Positions 46,400 to 58,051 of a stretch of 64,000 nt of DNA are shown in pieces (positions within the stretch are counted from its first letter, which is position 1; every line of letters begins with the position of its first letter). The notes under the pieces are model-generated. The model had not been told where the DNA came from. It searched no databases and saw nothing but the letters and a program-made list of their open reading frames with translations. Made by a program: the position numbers and the translations under genes. Source of the stretch: Gnetum montanum (Eukaryota > Streptophyta > Gnetopsida > Gnetales > Gnetaceae); contig MNCI01024352.1 in NCBI GenBank assembly GCA_015680685.1, forward strand, positions 147,119 to 211,118. The letters are read 5' to 3'.

Positions 46400-48089
46400 A
46401 CCCCTAGGGTCTTCATGAAGAAAATGGGATTTGGGACACCCTAGTTGGTTTGGCAGATCAATCAAGAACTTGGGAGAGATGTAAAACATGAAAATATAAA
46501 TAGATCTGAATAATGCATGAATAATAACTTTAATTCTATTGAACACAAAATTGAAAACTTAAAACTTTATTAAGAAGAGAATAAAGAATAAGTTAGAGAA
46601 ATGTGTACAAAAAATGATGCTTGGATGAGCAAAAAAGGAGGTCCACTTATAGAAGAGTTCAAAGCCTATTGAAGCCAAGATGATCAACTTGACATTTCAG
46701 GTGCCAACCCACTCTTGATGCTATAGGACCTTCGTTCATTGCTACAACCTTGGATCAACAATTTGGTCACTACTAGGGGGGTGAACAAGGGTGAATATTT
46801 GGATGCTAAGTTACTCCACGCTGGGCTTGGAATCCCATAAGTGTAGTGTTAATACCAAAATCCACTAAGTCTCAAGGCCTTAATGCTTCCATGATAGGGT
46901 TTAAGAGACTACAAGTATGGAAACTTGCAAGAGCTCTTAAGTGCCTAAAAATTCTCTGGGCATGGAGTTGTGTATGTGCAAAATTCTTGTCAAGAAATCT
47001 GGAACCAATTACTCTCTTTTTGCTTAGAATTGCTGAAAAAATGCTGAACCTGTAAATGGTTTTGGAGGCTAGCTTTTATAAGGTCTTTGGACCCTAAATG
47101 GGGCTGCAAATTGGCTATGATTGGGCTACAAAATGGCTACAAATTTGCTATAATTTTGGCGCAAATTGCCTACCAAATTTAGGAGAAATGGGTATCCAAA
47201 TTTGGGGGGTTACTAAAAATAGCAAGTACTTCCTCCCATGGTGATTCCATTTGCTAAAAATAGTAACTGGGGCACCCATTCCATGTTGTAAATGGATTTT
47301 CCATGCTAAGCTCTCCACCATTCTTGTTGAAGTCGTTGGTCAACGTTGAAGTGCATAACTTGATGAATTTTTACTTCTTGTGGCTTCCATGCTAGGGGTT
47401 TGAATCTTCCATGCTAAGGAGGAAACATTCCAAGCTAGGGGGAAAGTTTCCAAGTTGGGGGGAAAACTTTCTAGGTTAGGGGAGAAATTTTTCAAAGTGT
47501 GCCTTTGGTCTACATGTTGAAGGGAGGAAACTTTCTAGTTTGAGGGGAAAGTTTCCAAAATGCATCTTTGGTCTCCATGTTGAAGGGGGGCAGGGGGAGT
47601 TTTCAAACCCCTCATCCTTCCATGCTAGGGGTAGGTGAGATCTACCCCTCTACATGTTTTTTTAGTGTAGAAAATTGTCTACCCCTATAAAACCCATAAA
47701 ACTTCCTATTTTGGCACTCCAAAAGGCATTTTTGACCTCCCCAACTCCAATTATAAACACTAGGTGATTTTTTTTTTCACTTGGAAAATGAGGCTTTGAC
47801 CACTTACAAAGCATCTTCCAACCCCAAAAGTATAAAGTATGTAAAATTACTCATTATGGGTTACAACTTTCACATTTACAATGAAATTTTGCCTTGGGTT
47901 CCATGGGGTGAAAGCTACATGATGAAGATTTGATCATAACATGCCAAATATTGTGGTGTTTCAATGGCCTCTCTTTGTCAATGTTTGGAGGATTGACTTG
48001 AGAGGCACTAACAAAGAATACAAAACACCACTGCATATTATAACATTACAATGCATAGAGGCCAAATTAGAATCAAGCTATCCAAGTTA
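46400..48089. other. Non-coding DNA 3' of the Tat-type pol, with GGAAA/TTCC-rich repeats
   Basis: No coding frame is supported. 47370-47640 holds many short imperfect repeats (TTCCATGCTA, GGGGGAAAGTTTCC, CTTTGGTCTACATGTTGAAGGG at about 47505 and again near 47568). These recall the 180-bp array at 52560-55540, which suggests this is the untranslated 3' part of the minus-strand element. Confidence 0.4.
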
Positions 48090-48212
48090 CCAATGTTGCT
48101 ATTTAAAGGCCATGGTGGGCCATGGTACTAGTTTAAGGCCCTGGCAAGCTGTGTTACCAGTTTAAGGTCGTAGCGAACCGTGTCGCTAGTTTAAGATTGT
48201 AGCGGACCATTG
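48090..48212. repeat. 29-30-bp tandem repeat, about four units
   Basis: Units of the form ACCAGTTTAAGGTCGTAGCGAACCGTGT. They belong to the same family as the arrays at 51917 and 58889. The array lies just beyond the end of the integrase. Confidence 0.75.
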
Positions 48213-48239
48213 AAAGCAAGCTTGCTTGTTGATGATCTA

Positions 48240-49370
48240 TCAGCTACATGTAGCATGGATTCAAATAGATATGATTGACTGGATTAGCTAGCTCATTTCC
48301 ATCCATGTTGACTATTCTGAATGCTCCATTTCCATAGGCTCTAGTGACAAGGAAGGGTCCTTCTTAGTTGGTTGAGAATTTATTCGCATGCTCATGGGTG
48401 GTCTTGAGAATGAGGTCCCCCTCCTTAATCTTACGCATGGTTAGGTTATGATGATGATGTTGCTTCTACCTCTCTTAATAGTGCTTGATGTGAGTAAGCG
48501 CTTGCATACCCCACTCCTCCACCAAATCCAATGCTACTGTCTGCAACTCCTTACTCTACTCATCATTGATGAAGTTGATCAAGGCTACTTGGAGCAATGG
48601 TACCTACAATTTAAGAGGTAAAATAGCTTCAAAACCATAAAAAAAGCTATAAGGGATCATGTTAGTTGTTGTGCGATAGGTTGTTCTATATGCTCATAGT
48701 GCATGGACAAGTTGCTCATGCCACTTCCACTTGTTGTTGTTGAGCATCTTTTTGAGCAAGTTGATAATGGCCTTGTTGCTTGCTTTTGCTTGTCCATTGG
48801 CTTGAGGGTAGTAAGGTGATGAGAAAGAATGCTTAATGCCTAGGTTGTGACAAAAGTCCTTGGTTTCTTGGCTACTGAATTGAGGTCCATTGTTTGTAAC
48901 TATGGTCATGGGTATGCCAAAATGGGCTACAATGTTGCCTAGAATAAACTTGCAAACTTGTTCAGATGTGGTCTTCCTTAGGAAAATAGCTTCAACCCAC
49001 TTAGTAAAGTATTTGGTTGTGATGATGATGAAGCTATGCCCTATGGTAGACTTAGGCATTATGGGTCTAATGATATCCAACCCTCATCATTGAAATGGCC
49101 ATGTTATCTATGTCCTATGCAACTTAGTTGGTGATACATGTATCAAGTTGCTATATCATTGGCATGTGTTGCATCACTTAACCTTTTGCAAGCAATCATT
49201 TTCCATATGGAGCCAATAGTAGCCTAACTGTCTAATCTTAGTGGCCATGGCTCTAGGTCCTATATGTCCATCACAAACACCCTCGTGAACCTCCTCTAGG
49301 ACTGTTCTAGCTTCAGTTCTACCTAAACACTTTAGGAGTATGCCATCATCGGACCGTTGACATAACATAT
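48240..49370 (-). pseudogene. Tat-type integrase, catalytic residues lost
   Basis: Zinc-binding domain at 49368-49174 (EVHEGVCDGHIGPRAMATKI, YYWLHMENDC). The core runs from 49080: MDIIRPI, FTKWVEA, HFGIPMTIVTNNGPQF and SSPYYPQANGQAKASNK. The second catalytic D is N (TNNG where TDNG is usual, 48886-48900) and the catalytic E is K (QAKASNK, about 48785), both G-to-A type changes. A C-terminal part with GPFLVTRAYGNGAFRI ends near 48240. Confidence 0.88.
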
Positions 49371-49647
49371 TATCACCTACGATGACATATGACTTCGACT
49401 GCTTACGTATGGCATCCTCCTAAGAAGTAGTCAACCCCTGTGAGGATTCACCATGCATAAGGTAAAATTTAATATTTTCATACCATTCCTTAGAAGGAGT
49501 AGTATGAAAGATAGCCACAAAGGTATCCTCAATGTTCTATGTGATAGGAGTAGCATCTAGTGTCATACTAAGGGATAATGTTGCAATTGCATTAGCTATG
49601 GCATTCTCATTCCAAGGTATGTGTTGGATAGCAACGTCTATGAATTA

Positions 49648-50031
49648 TTATAATAATTTCTTTCCTAGGTCACAGTAAGGTTGTAAGTGCTTAGCTTTGC
49701 ATGCATAGACTTCAATTACTTGGTTAAGTACAAGTTGTAAATTGCCTTTGATGGCTAGGCATCTAATTCTAAGGTCACAAGCTACCATCATCCCTTTGAT
49801 CAAACCCTCATATTTTGCCATGTTATTGGTACATAGGAGCCCAAAATAATAGGCAAATGGTTGGATTTCACCAGATGGGAATGTTATGATGGTAGCAGGA
49901 CTAGCCCCATGGGTGGTTGAAGCTCCATCGAAGTTCATGACTACCTCATAACCCTCAAGCACTTGGCTAACTGTGTTAATGTGTTCATTAGGGAACTTAG
50001 GATCTATGGTTGTTTGGTCATCAATAGGCAA
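49648..50031 (-). pseudogene. Second (archaeal-type) RNase H of the Tat pol
   Basis: Residues VMNFDGASTTHGASPATIITF, CTNNMAKYEGLIKGMMVA and LAIKGNLQLVLNQV correspond to the FDGAS, NNxAEYEAL and GDSxLV blocks of the additional RNase H. The E of AEYE reads K and the D of GDS reads N. Confidence 0.85.
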
Positions 50032-50040
50032 AATTGTGAC

Positions 50041-50262
50041 TTATACAACTATAGCTTGACCTTTTTTTGAGGACTGAGAGATGTAATGGAGGTCAAACTC
50101 CACAGTTATGGCTTTCGATTGGGCTATATGGCTACTTTCGTAGATGTTAGTCATTATGGCTCTGAGTATGTTGTCCTTGTAAATTACATTGACTTGACGT
50201 CTAAAGAGGTAGTGTGTCCATTTCTTCAAAGAGAAGACTAGTGCTAAATAATGCTTCTCCAC
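50041..50262 (-). pseudogene. First RNase H of the Tat pol, C-terminal part
   Basis: EKHYLALVFSLKKWTHYLF, then FDLHYISQSSKKGQAIVV: the end of the canonical Ty3/gypsy RNase H, directly upstream of the second RNase H. Confidence 0.75.
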
Positions 50263-50329
50263 TTTAGTGTATCAAATCTCGTGGGCTACTAATGCATGAC
50301 TAAGGTAGTACACAGGCATTTTTTCTTTT

Positions 50330-51355
50330 GATAGAGTAGAGAGGCAATGGATGTATCAAAGATGGCAAGATAGATGTAAAATAGTTTACCCTCTTGTGAA
50401 GGATAGACCATCAGCTGTTGTGTCAACTCTTGCTTAAGGTTTTCAAAGGCTTCTTGGCATTGAGCCATCTACTCATAATGAACTCCTTTCTTAAGCAAGT
50501 GGTGCATGGGCTATAACTTATCCGTAAGCCTAGCAATAAACCTATGAATAAACTATAGTCTACCATGTAATCCCTAAAGCTCTTTAAGCTTGGTAGGTGT
50601 TGTTAATTTGGATATGGCCTTAACCTTATCAAGATCTATGCGTATCCCTACCTTAGAGACTACAAAGCCAAGCATCTTACTGGTCTTGACACTGAAGACA
50701 CACTTATTGGGATTGAGCCTAAGCTCATATTTAAGGCATTATTTAAGCACCAAATTTAGGTCATTGGCATGGTCATTGGCTATCTTAGACTTCATAGCTA
50801 TGTCATCTACATAATCATTAAGCAAACCTAACATGTAATTGTTGAAGATATAGGTCATGGCTCTCTAGTATGTTGCTTTGGCATTTTTGAGTCCAAAGGG
50901 CATAATAGTATAACAAAAAGTACCTTGTGGGATCATAAAGGTTGTCTTGAGCTAGTGCTCAGGTTTGATCCTAATTTGGTTATATCCTAAGAATCCATCC
51001 ATAAAGGACATAAGGCATGTCCAACTGTAGTATCAATAAGTTGATCAATACTAGGCAAAGGAAAATCATCCTTGATGGTGGCTTTATTTAGGTCTCAAAA
51101 ATAAATGCAAATACAGATACTCCCATTTTTCTTAGGGACTACCACCATGTTGGATATCCATTTTGCATAATCAATAGCCCTAATGAAACCTTCTTGGTAG
51201 AGTTTTAAGATTTCATCGTGAACTACCAAGGCCAAATTAGGTTTAATCTTGCACACTTTTTGCTTAACTAATTTAATGCTAAGATCCAATATGACGTTGT
51301 GTTGGACTAGATGTGGGTCTAAGCCTAGCATATCTTCATATGGCCAAGTAAACAT
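50330..51355 (-). pseudogene. Reverse transcriptase of the Tat pol, frameshifted
   Basis: VVHDEILKLYQEGFIRAIDYAKWISNMVVVPKKNGS at the N-terminal end (shown as blocks: LYQEGFIR, NMVVVPKKNG), FMDGFLGYNQI at about 50975-51005, and catalytic YVDD at 50802-50813. The blocks lie in different frames. Confidence 0.82.
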
Positions 51356-51916
51356 TTTAATGTTGTTTTGTAAGACTTTAGTGATATCTTAGGCACATTG
51401 AGGCTTTAATAAGGAACTTAATTAAAGGGTTTTCTCCTCACAACTGTGTGTTGTGATAGGAGCCTCAACTAAAGGATCTTCAATTATGTCTTCTGCTTCC
51501 AAGTCAAGGGTTTTGGCTAGGTTTTTAGGCCATTCTAGAGGTTTCTCTATTGAGGCTATGTGGTCTATAAGACTCTCAAGTTCAATATCTAGGTAATCAA
51601 GGTCAATACACTGTTTAATATCATCATGAGGTTCATGTAGGCACAAAGGCAAATTGATTTACTCCCAGATACTCATACTTTGATCCTGCACACCGACCAA
51701 AAGCATATTAAGTGGCACCTAGATAAAAGTGAATAAATAATGTTAATATGTTGTAAAACATATGCAAATCTAATGTAATCAAGGCCATCCAAGGTCATTA
51801 AGAAGATGAGGTCAATTCAGAAAATTGCAATAGAGACGAACAAAGGTCACATAAAGGTCAAATAAGGGCAAATACAAGGAGGAAGCCTATAAATGATCAA
51901 TAAAGGTCACATTTTT

Positions 51917-52000
51917 GCCAATTTTAGGCCTTAGCAGGCCATGATGCCAGTTTATAGTCTTAGTGGACTATGATGCCAGTTTAAGGCCTTAGAGGGCCAT
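51917..52000. repeat. 29-30-bp tandem repeat, three units (plus one at 52266-52295)
   Basis: Units start GCCAATTTTAGGCCTTAGCAGGCCATGAT or a close variant. They are of the same family as 48090 and 58889. A lone unit lies at 52266-52295. Confidence 0.8.
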
Positions 52001-52559
52001 GGTTACATGGTGTTAAATGGTGGTCAGGGAAGGTTAAATCCCACTATTTGATGCCATTTAAAGGCCAAACAAAGACAAAGAAAGCTGTAATGAGACAAGC
52101 AATGAACATATAGGGCTATATAGATGGCATAGAGGGTCAACCATGTCCATTAGGCAACATAAGTTCAAAAACAAGCCAAAACATTACATAATAAGTCAAA
52201 AATTAAGTAAAGCAAGTCATATATGATAAAATTTGGTTAATATAGGTCAAAAATGGTTAAATTTTGCCAATTTTAGGCCTTAGTGGGCCATGTTTTGAGG
52301 CTACAAGGTTATTAAGTGAGCTTAGGCATCAATTAGGGTTATTCCTAGGTCGTCTAGACCCAAAAAATCAAGTGTTTTGAGGCTTCCATGCTAAGCTCAG
52401 CGTGGAAACAAGGGCCTTTAGTGTGGAGACTAAGGAAAATATGTTTTGGTATGTTGAAAGGTCCAAGATTAAGGTCCTAGAAGCTTTCTAAGGTGACATA
52501 GGGTTAGATCCATTAAAATTGGGTTCCTCAGAGGTCTATAAAGGCAAAAAAGCAAGTTC

Positions 52560-55540
52560 TAAAGTCTTCCCCCTAGTTTCCACATTGGCCAGCATGGAGA
52601 ATAGGGGGGTTAGCATGGGAAACCAAAATCCAAGAAAAAATAAGGTCAAACAGGCAACAAGGGCCCAGATCTAAAACTTATGCATCTCCCGACTTCGTTC
52701 TTAGGCACTTTGAGGTCATTTTGAGGGTCAATAGATGTTGAAATGACTTCCCCCCTTTCTTCCATGTTGAGGCTTCCATGTGCAATGTGGAAAACAAGGG
52801 GGAGTGGATTTTTGACCCATTTTGCCATTAATTGACTTTACATGTTAGTCCCTGGGGCTACCAGGGTCGAGGACTCGGGTCTGGCCTCAAGTTTTGGCAA
52901 TCTTGGGCATTCCCAAGTGGTTTTTTGGCTTCCCCCTTTCTTCCACACTAAGGCTTCCATGTTTGAACATGGAAAACAAGGGGGAGTGGATTTTTTTACC
53001 CATTTTTCCCTCAATTGACTTTGCATGTTAACCCCTGGGGCTACTGGGGTTGAGGACTCAGGTCTGGCCTCGGGTTTTGGCAATTTTAGGCATTTCCAAG
53101 TGGTTTTTTTGGCTTCCCCTTTTCTTCCATATTAAGGCTTCCATGCTTAGCATGGAAAACAAGGGGGAGTAGATTTTTGACCCATTTTACCCTCATTCAA
53201 CTTTGCATGTCAACCCTTGGGGCTACCAAGGTTGAGGACTTAGGTTTGAGCTCAAGTTTTGGCATTCACAAGTGGTTTTTTGGCTTCCCCTCTTTCTTCC
53301 ATACTAAGGCTTCCATGCTTTGCATGGAAAACAAGGGGGAGTGGATTTTTGACCCATTTTTACGTCAATCAACTTTGCATGTTAGCCCTTAGTGTTATTG
53401 GGGCTAAAGACTTGGGTTTGGCCTCAAGTTCTAGCAATTTTGGACATTCCCAATTGGTTTTTTGGCTTCCCCCATTTCTTCCACATTGAGGCTTCCATGC
53501 TCAATGTTGAAAACAAAGGGAAGTGAATTTTTAACCCATTTTTCCCTCAATAGACTTTTCATGTCAACCCTTAGGGCTACTAGGGTTGAGGACTTGGGTT
53601 TGGTCTTAATTTTTGGCAATTTTGGGAATTCCCAAGTGGTTTTTTGGCTTCCCCCTTTCTTCCACGTTGAGGCTTCTATACTTAGCATGGAAAATAAGGG
53701 GGAGTAGATTTTTTTCCCATTTTCCCTCAATCGACTTTGCATGTTAGCCCTCAGGGCTATTGGGATTGGGGACTTGGGTTTGGCCTCAAGGTTTGGTAAT
53801 TTTGGGTGTTTCCAAGTGGTTTTTTGGCTGTCCCTTTCTTTCATGCTAAGGCTTCCATGCTCAATGTGGAAAACAAGGGGAAGTGGATTTTTTACCCATT
53901 TTGACCTCAATAGACCTTGCATGTTAGCCTCTGGGGTTGTCGAGGTTGAGGACTAAGGTCTAGTGTCAAGTTTTGGCAATTTTGAGTGCTCCTAAATGGT
54001 GTTTTGTCTTCCCCTATTTCTTCCACGTTAAGGCTCCCATCCTCAACATGAAAAACAAGGGAATGGATTTTTGACCAATTTTGACCTCAATCAACTTTGC
54101 ATGTTAGCCCCTAGGGCTACCAAGGTCAAGGACTTGGGTTTGGAGGCCAAACTAGTCATTTTAGAGGTTTTAAGGTGGTTTTTAGACTTCCCCCTTTTTT
54201 TCCATGCTAGGGCTTTCATGCTCAATATGGAAAATGGGGTGAAAATCTTTTTAACACTTTATGGCCACTTTTGGACATGCATGTCGGCTTCCAAGGGTGC
54301 TAGTGGTGATGGTGAACATCTAGTGTCAAAATTTGGCTATCTCAAAGGTTGATAAGTGGTTTTTTTCGGCTTTCCCCCTTTTTCCATGCCAAGGCTTTCA
54401 TGGTTAGTGTGGAAAATGGTAGGAAAGCTTTTTGGTGAGTTTTGGCCTTCTTTAATCATGCATGTAGGTTTTTGGGATTGTTGATAATGATTGTTGCTAC
54501 TTGATGTCAAAATTTTATTATTTCAAGGTTGATAAGGCATTTTTTGAACTTCCCCCCTTCCCCATTTTCCATGTTGAGGCTTCCAAGCTCAATGTGAAAA
54601 ATTGGGGGGAAAGCGTTTTGGTCACTTTTGGCCACTATCAGTTTTTCATGTAGGCCCCTAAGGTTGCCAGTGTCACCTGATATCATCTGACTTTGAAATT
54701 TGACTGTTTTAAGGGTCTTAAGACATTTTTTTAGACTTCCCCGCTTTTTTCCATGTTGGGGGTGCCTAAGCTTAACATGGAAAATTAGGGGAAAATAATT
54801 TTTGTCAATCTGGCCATGCATGAGTGCGCACAAGGTTGCTAGCATCAATCAACAGTGCCTTAGGTTAAAACTGGTTATTTTGGAGGCTGTGAGGGGGTTT
54901 TCAGGCTTCACCCACTTTTTTCCATGTTGGGGTTGGAAGGCTCAGCATGGAAGAGGTCCTATGAACTAATAAAGTCAAATCTAGGCCAAATCTATGGCTG
55001 ATTGACCATGCATGTCAACGTCTGGGGTTATTGGTGTCGATAGTCAATGTTGGGTGTCAAGATTTGATAGTTTGGAGGCTTCTAAGTGCCTCATGCAACT
55101 TTCCCCCTTTCTTCCATGGTGGGAATGGTATCCCCAACATGGATGAGAGGGGGATAATAGATTTATGCCATTTTTAACCTATTTTGGGGCTTCTGGAAGC
55201 ATTGGAGGGTTCCGACAGGGTGTAGGGGTTATCAGGCATCAAGAAATGGTCATTAGGTCACCAATTTACGTCATTTTTGGCTTCCCCCCTCTTTCCATGT
55301 TGGGGGTAAAAGGCTTAGCATGGAAGAAGTCTTCCCTAGTTTGGAAAACACCAAATCTTACATTTCAACTAGTTTTAACTAGTTTCAGCTAGGTTTGGTG
55401 AGGTTCTGAGGCTATTAAGGGTTTTGGATCATGTGGGGTCCACTTTGGGATCAAATTCTTGCTATATGAGTGTTTGGGAGGTAAGAGTGTGTGTTACCCC
55501 CCTTCTTCCATGTTGGGCACTACTACCCTAGCATTGAAAT
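52560..55540. repeat. Tandem array, about 15 units of roughly 180 bp, each with a hairpin
   Basis: Each unit carries GGCTTCCCCCTTTCTTCCA, then an inverted repeat of the form TTCCATGC-TTA-GCATGGAA, then AACAAGGGGGAGTGGATTTTT, GACCCATTTT..CCTCAAT.GACTTTGCATGTTAGCCC, and GAGGACTTGGGTTTGGCCTCAAG. Landmarks fall near 52771, 52952, 53134, 53306, 53488, 53668, 53850 and so on. Units from 52740 to 54180 are the most alike; later ones diverge. The period is close to 60 codons, which creates long repetitive open frames on both strands that are not genes. Confidence 0.9.
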
Positions 55541-57354
55541 CCATGGTACTTAGCCATTTTCATATTTTGTCTAAATTTGAAAACCTGAGGTTGAAAAAGG
55601 TAAGTCTAAGTTACTAAAAATAGAAAGATATTGTAATGTTAATAAATTTGAAAAATGATAAACATGTTTCCACACTGGGCATGGTATTCCAAGTGTGGAT
55701 GCATGTGGGGTAAGGTCTCCATAATGTTTTAAGAACTGAAATTGGTACATTTGGTTAAAAAAGGGAAGGCGCAGGGTCGGGCCCACGATTCAAAAATTTA
55801 AAATTTTGGAAAGTGAAGTTGTTTCCCCCCTAAAACCAATGTAAACTAAACTCCCCCCACCCTTTTGCTTTAGTGCACTTGTAGTCATGGTGCATTGAAG
55901 CAGCTAGGATTTTGTTTAGGTTTTGGTGGGTTTTATAAGTCAAAATTTGTAAATTTTGCTCATAATTTTCATTCTTTAAAAAAAGTGCATTGGAAGAGCT
56001 CTCTATAGAGATTGTTGTGGCAACCACAACTATTCTTTAGCCTGGAAGACTCCCATCTCCCCTACAGCCAACGTAGAACTCTCATCTCCTCCCAATTTCC
56101 CTCTTTCTCAATGTTGAGCTTATCATGGTGCCAAAATAGAGAGGAGGAAAGAGTAAGAATCCCATAATCCAGAGGATGGATGAGCACTCTAGGGAATTAT
56201 CTAATGTTCCAAGGCCTATCTCAATCTAGGCCCCATTTGTCATTGCTCCAAGGTAGGCAATTCTACATATTTTTGCCTTTGTTTGCATGGTTTCATTCTA
56301 GTTTTTTACCTTCCAAGTGTGNTCCTTTGTTTGCATGGTTTCATTCTAGTTTTTTACCTTCCAAGTGTGAGGGCCGTTTTTCAGATCTACTCTAATGGGG
56401 AGATTATGTTAAAATTCTAACAAAATCCCACCTCCTATTTTGGCTGCTCCGATGTAGATCTATGGTTTTTTTATTACTTTAGCTTTCGTAAATTTGATTT
56501 TGAAAACAGGCCTTGTTGCTTTGTGCTTTTTTCCCAAAATCTTGGGGTATGGCCAATTTTCTTAGATTTAGGCCCTAGGAGTTGTTAAAATTAAATTTTA
56601 ACAAAATTCTACCCCATTATTTTGATGTGAATTTAAATGGGTTTCAATGGTTTCAGCTATTTTGACTATTTTAATGGCTTTATGAAATTTAGGCTTTGGG
56701 GGTTTTTTTTCGAAGTTTTACCATGAAAAAGCAAGCCAAGTTGTGTATTTTTTCTCAGTAAAATAGCTAGCTACATATTCATGAAATCAAAGGTTATGGA
56801 TTTGTAGCGCTTTATTTAAGCTTCGCGATGGTTATTATCTTGTTTAATTTGGCTTTGAAATGAGGGAGTTATGGCTATTTTTCTAACATTGCGTAGTTAG
56901 GTTGTTTGTGCCATTTTTGTAATTTCATGTAGATTTTCATAAGAAAATGGCTAAGGTTCTTGCTAATTTTTTAGTCATGGCTGCATAGGCTTTGGCCTTA
57001 GCTTTCCAACAAAGGTAGAATTACTTCGATTGGATTTAAGATGAAATTTTTATGAATTTTTTACTAAGGTTGTAGCACACTACCCAAAATAGAAGTAGTT
57101 GATTTCTTGCTTTTTTCTAGGAGAGTAAAAGATTTTTCTATTTTAAATAAGTTTTTGTTATGGCTTCATGGATTTTTCTGAATCTTTGCATAGTTTAGAT
57201 AATTTTTTTCAAATTTATGCATGCTTTGCATAATTTATATGCTTTTTCTAAATTTATGCATGATTTAGACTCAGACATAGTTTTGGCCATAATGTTTTTA
57301 ATTATAAAGATTACAAAATATGGTATCAATTCTTTTATGGAATTTTGCAAGCTA
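55541..57354. other. Non-coding AT-rich DNA
   Basis: No gene recognised. It contains the N-separated duplication at 56276-56369 and T-rich, intron-like sequence. Confidence 0.4.
56276..56369. repeat. Perfect 46-bp duplication around a single N
   Basis: CCTTTGTTTGCATGGTTTCA ... CCAAGTGTG at 56276-56321 is repeated exactly at 56324-56369, with N at 56322. Confidence 0.9.
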
Positions 57355-57995
57355 ATTTAGATAAACACCTAAGAGCCTTTTACAAAAGCTAATTTCACCT
57401 TTGACTTAGGAAGTTTTCTCTAAATTTGTAGAGAAATCCCAATTGGTCATAATGCAAAGTTGTGATGAAATTACTTAGACATATTTAGATAAACACATTT
57501 GAGCTTTTTACATAGGCTAATTCTACCTCTAACTACATGTCTTGTTATAATGCAATGTTGTGATGAAATTACTTAGGCAAATTCAAATAAACACCTTAGA
57601 GCTTTTTATAGAGGCTAATTTTACCTTTGACTAGATGTTTCATATAAATTTGCTAAGTAAATCTGATAGGCCATAATGTTTTTGCTTTAAAAGGTTGTAA
57701 TAGTGCCTTCTTGTTGAATTCCTTAAGCTTATTGGATAAACACTTTAGAGCCTTTTACAAAGGCTAATTTCACCTTTGACTAGATGTTTCATATAAATTT
57801 GCTAGGTAAATTTGATAGGCCATAATGTTTTTACTTTGAAAGGTTGTAATAGTGCCTTTTTGTTGAAATCCTTAAGCTTATTGGATAAACACTTTAGAGT
57901 CTTTACAAAGGCTAATTTCACCTCTAACTAGGATGTTTTCTAAACTTATTAAGAAATTCTAATTAGTCATAATGCTTTTGTTTTACTTTGTGCAG
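57355..57995. repeat. Tandem repeat, five units of about 100-150 bp
   Basis: Each unit begins GATAAACAC.T.AGAGC.TTTTAC and includes AGGCTAATTTCACCT.TGACTAG, then AT.ATAATG.TTTTG. Units start near 57360, 57491, 57590, 57735 and 57886. The third and fourth are nearly identical. Confidence 0.85.
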
Positions 57996-58051
57996 GGTCA
58001 TATTAAGGCCTATTCTCATTATGGTGGAGTTAGTAGGCATCTTGTGCTACA

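Larger units (their letters stand above)
43400..46400 (+). mobile_element. Second Athila-like gag remnant hosting two solo LTRs
   Basis: Outside the two LTRs, plus-strand frames at 43900-44340 read KVKKEWT, RCYEVNCKEYDALTMVERMY, VRPSKVIAFFVDVCAALSEK, and PFPCLIRKLCKRVGI. This resembles the plant retrotransposon gag family often called putative plant transposon protein. The reading frame resumes at 45159 (KILATTKEEE) and again after 46144 (YNKLIGRHGTYTFCPKN), showing that the LTRs split one older ORF. Confidence 0.6.
48230..51660 (-). mobile_element. Tat/Ogre-lineage Ty3/gypsy pol region, decayed
   Basis: Minus-strand order: linker (51652-51422), RT (51355 to about 50330), RNase H (50262-50041), second archaeal-type RNase H (50031-49648), and integrase (about 49368-48240). 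The dual RNase H is diagnostic of the Tat lineage. No LTRs were identified. Confidence 0.85.

Noticed and set aside
53431-53922. 163-codon ORF as a repeat-protein gene
   Set aside because: It is an effect of a tandem array with a period near 180 bp; open frames occur on both strands and break in diverged units.
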